Shown: piece by piece, positions 63,166 through 64,000 of the stretch
Numbering within the stretch: the stretch's first letter is position 1
How the letters are laid out: the number at the start of each line of letters is the position of its first letter
Assembly (NCBI GenBank): GCA_900316475.1
Contig: ONDA01000021.1
Location: 1 to 64,000 of the forward strand
Direction of reading: 5' to 3'
Origin: an uncultured Prevotellaceae bacterium
GTDB lineage: Bacteria; Bacteroidota; Bacteroidia; Bacteroidales; Bacteroidaceae
DNA length: 64,000 bases
Position numbers and translations under genes: made by a program
Notes under the pieces: model-generated
Seen by the model: only the letters and a program-made list of their open reading frames with translations
Database searches by the model: none
What the model was told of the DNA's origin: nothing

Positions 63166-63173
63166 CAAAATTA
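63166..63173 (-). promoter_or_regulatory. -7 box for the aminotransferase-lipid operon
   Basis: TAATTTTG on the minus strand, a TAnnTTTG match, 36 bases upstream of the ATG at 63129. The -33 box is unclear. Confidence 0.5.
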
Positions 63174-63202
63174 CTCATTTTTTATGAAATAAAAGCACTA
63201 TT

Positions 63203-63220
63203 CTTGTTTTTTTTAACAAG
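63203..63220 (-). terminator. Weak hairpin after the PAP2 gene
   Basis: CTTGTT and AACAAG around a run of A (minus strand), 25 bases after the PAP2 stop. Six pairs only. Confidence 0.35.
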
Positions 63221-63244
63221 ATGTCGAGTTAATGCGTATGGATA

Positions 63245-63940
63245 TTAGTACAACATGAAGCAGGCTCGGAAAAGCGCGTAGATGAGCGTTGCGACCAGCA
63301 CGATGACGACGACGTCGATATCGAATCGCTGATAGCCGGCTTCCGTATACTGTGTCGACACGAATCGCCCCGAGTGATTATACCCTCGCTCGAGCCGCCG
63401 GTGAAAGAGAAACACCATTGTTCCCACAAAGCCGCCCCACAAGAGGCCACACAGGATGTCGCCCGGGAAATGGACCCCCAAGTAGAGCCTCGTCCAGCAG
63501 TTGATGAGCGACCAGCTGACCAGCGAGAGCGTCAGCAGCCGGCTACGCACCAGGAGGCTAAAGAAGACGGCAATGCTGAAGGTGTTGCAGGCGTGGGCAG
63601 AGAAAAAGCCGTACTTGCCCCCTCGGTAGCCGTCGACGACATCCACCTGCCAGCCGACCACGGGGTCGTGAGTGGGTCGCCATCGCGCTATGAGAGGCTT
63701 GACGATGCCGTCGTCGACGGCACCTGCCAACAGGTAGCACAAGGCAGCACAGCCGACAATGACCAGGATGCTGCGCATAGTGCTGTTATTTCTCATCACC
63801 AGAAAGAACAGGGCGATGTAGAGCGGAATCCACGTTGCCGCCGTTGTGAGTGTACGCACCACGCCGTCGAGATAAAGCGAGGTGCTGCCGTTCACCTGAA
63901 GCAACAACCAACGGTCGAATTCTATGAGCTCTTCCATCAT
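63245..63940 (-). CDS. PAP2 family membrane phosphatase
   Basis: 231 residues from ATG 63940, which overlaps the stop of the upstream gene; an ATG at 63970 is possible but less likely. Six membrane segments. The PAP2 motifs are KPLIARWRP (KxxxxxxRP, near 80), FFSAHACN (the SGH motif as SAH, near 115) and TRLYLGVHFPGD (near 165) with the catalytic His. Such enzymes remove phosphate from phosphatidic acid, undecaprenyl pyrophosphate or lipid A. It lies upstream of the lipid operon but with its own end hairpin. Confidence 0.87.
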   Translation of the reverse strand: MMEELIEFDRWLLLQVNGSTSLYLDGVVRTLTTAATWIPLYIALFFLVMRNNSTMRSILVIVGCAALCYLLAGAVDDGIVKPLIARWRPTHDPVVGWQVDVVDGYRGGKYGFFSAHACNTFSIAVFFSLLVRSRLLTLSLVSWSLINCWTRLYLGVHFPGDILCGLLWGGFVGTMVFLFHRRLERGYNHSGRFVSTQYTEAGYQRFDIDVVVIVLVATLIYALFRACFMLY

Positions 63941-64000
63941 ATAATCTCCATTTGCGAGGTTTCTATCCATCCCTCCTTACCGTCAGCCAGACGGATGCGT
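63937..64000 (-). CDS. C-terminal fragment, SH3-like tail
   Basis: Only the last 20 codons are in the window. The residues RIRLADGKEGWIETSQMEII fit the end of a bacterial SH3 domain, where an xDGxxGWI strand pair is typical. SH3 tails of this kind occur in BatE-type TPR proteins of Bacteroidota, but this is a guess. Its stop overlaps the PAP2 start by 4 bases. Confidence 0.5.
   Translation of the reverse strand, partial: RIRLADGKEGWIETSQMEII

Overview
The window is chromosomal DNA from a Bacteroidota bacterium, most likely a Prevotella-type member of the Bacteroidales. This rests on the many promoters of the TTTG-N19/20-TAnnTTTG kind, a short primary sigma factor without region 1.1, surface lipoproteins with acidic residues after the lipobox, the DUF4270, DUF5686 and DUF5112/5113-type proteins, a Rho with a long acidic insertion, and an AddAB nuclease of the Bacteroidota form. 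Genes are dense and mostly housekeeping. I see no prophage, insertion sequence or CRISPR array, only debris.

Layout. 1-3.6 kb: N-terminus of an M13 peptidase lipoprotein (minus), an 860-base gene-free stretch full of repeats, then a PcrA-type helicase with a duplicated promoter. 3.4-7 kb (minus): a 43-residue protein, a DUF4270 lipoprotein, a lone GT5 domain and an acyltransferase-like protein. 7-11.4 kb: nitroreductase-kdsC-maf and rarA-TRIC channel (plus), with an acidic unknown protein between them on minus. 11.4-17.5 kb (minus): lon-tgt-lptF/G-DEAD helicase, with 4-base overlaps between the first three genes. 17.6-19 kb: trmN6 and an omega-amidase-like hydrolase. 19-23.9 kb (minus): carB followed by an acyl carrier protein and an adenylating enzyme. 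23.9-25.3 kb: a second repeat-rich gene-free stretch holding a broken Bro-N gene. Then a GH3 lipoprotein (plus), and on minus addB, addA, a DUF5686 protein, rpoD and uvrA. 38-44.3 kb: a divergent hexuronate catabolic locus (lacI-uxaA-uxaB minus, kdgK-kdgA plus). 44.3-48.7 kb: a double-module sensor protein, its response regulator and an AbgT-like fragment. 49-52.2 kb: HIT, DUF1015, IMPACT and a LysM glucosaminidase. 52.2-57.8 kb (minus): an exported protein, two identical tRNA-Asp genes, GNAT, GT2, a small membrane protein, recR, ABC-F and engB. Then rho (plus), and a minus-strand lipid operon (HisC-like aminotransferase, CDP-alcohol phosphotransferase-like, flippase-like) with a PAP2 phosphatase upstream.

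The most unusual points are: (1) a 62-base repeat family arranged as inverted pairs around perfect 48- and 52-base AT palindromes, accompanied by tandem GGAGTACAGGAGGAC arrays, with a diverged inverted copy of one module before the HIT gene; (2) a sensor protein that looks like two sensors fused through a 9-base tandem repeat encoding a membrane helix, with the ATP-binding domain in one half and the candidate phospho-histidine in the other, and with its likely start codon inside the terminator hairpin of kdgA; (3) a second terminator-like hairpin placed in a signal-peptide coding region, after rpoD; (4) an ACP/adenylating-enzyme pair behind carB; and (5) a lipid head-group operon whose phosphotransferase lacks the last catalytic Asp.
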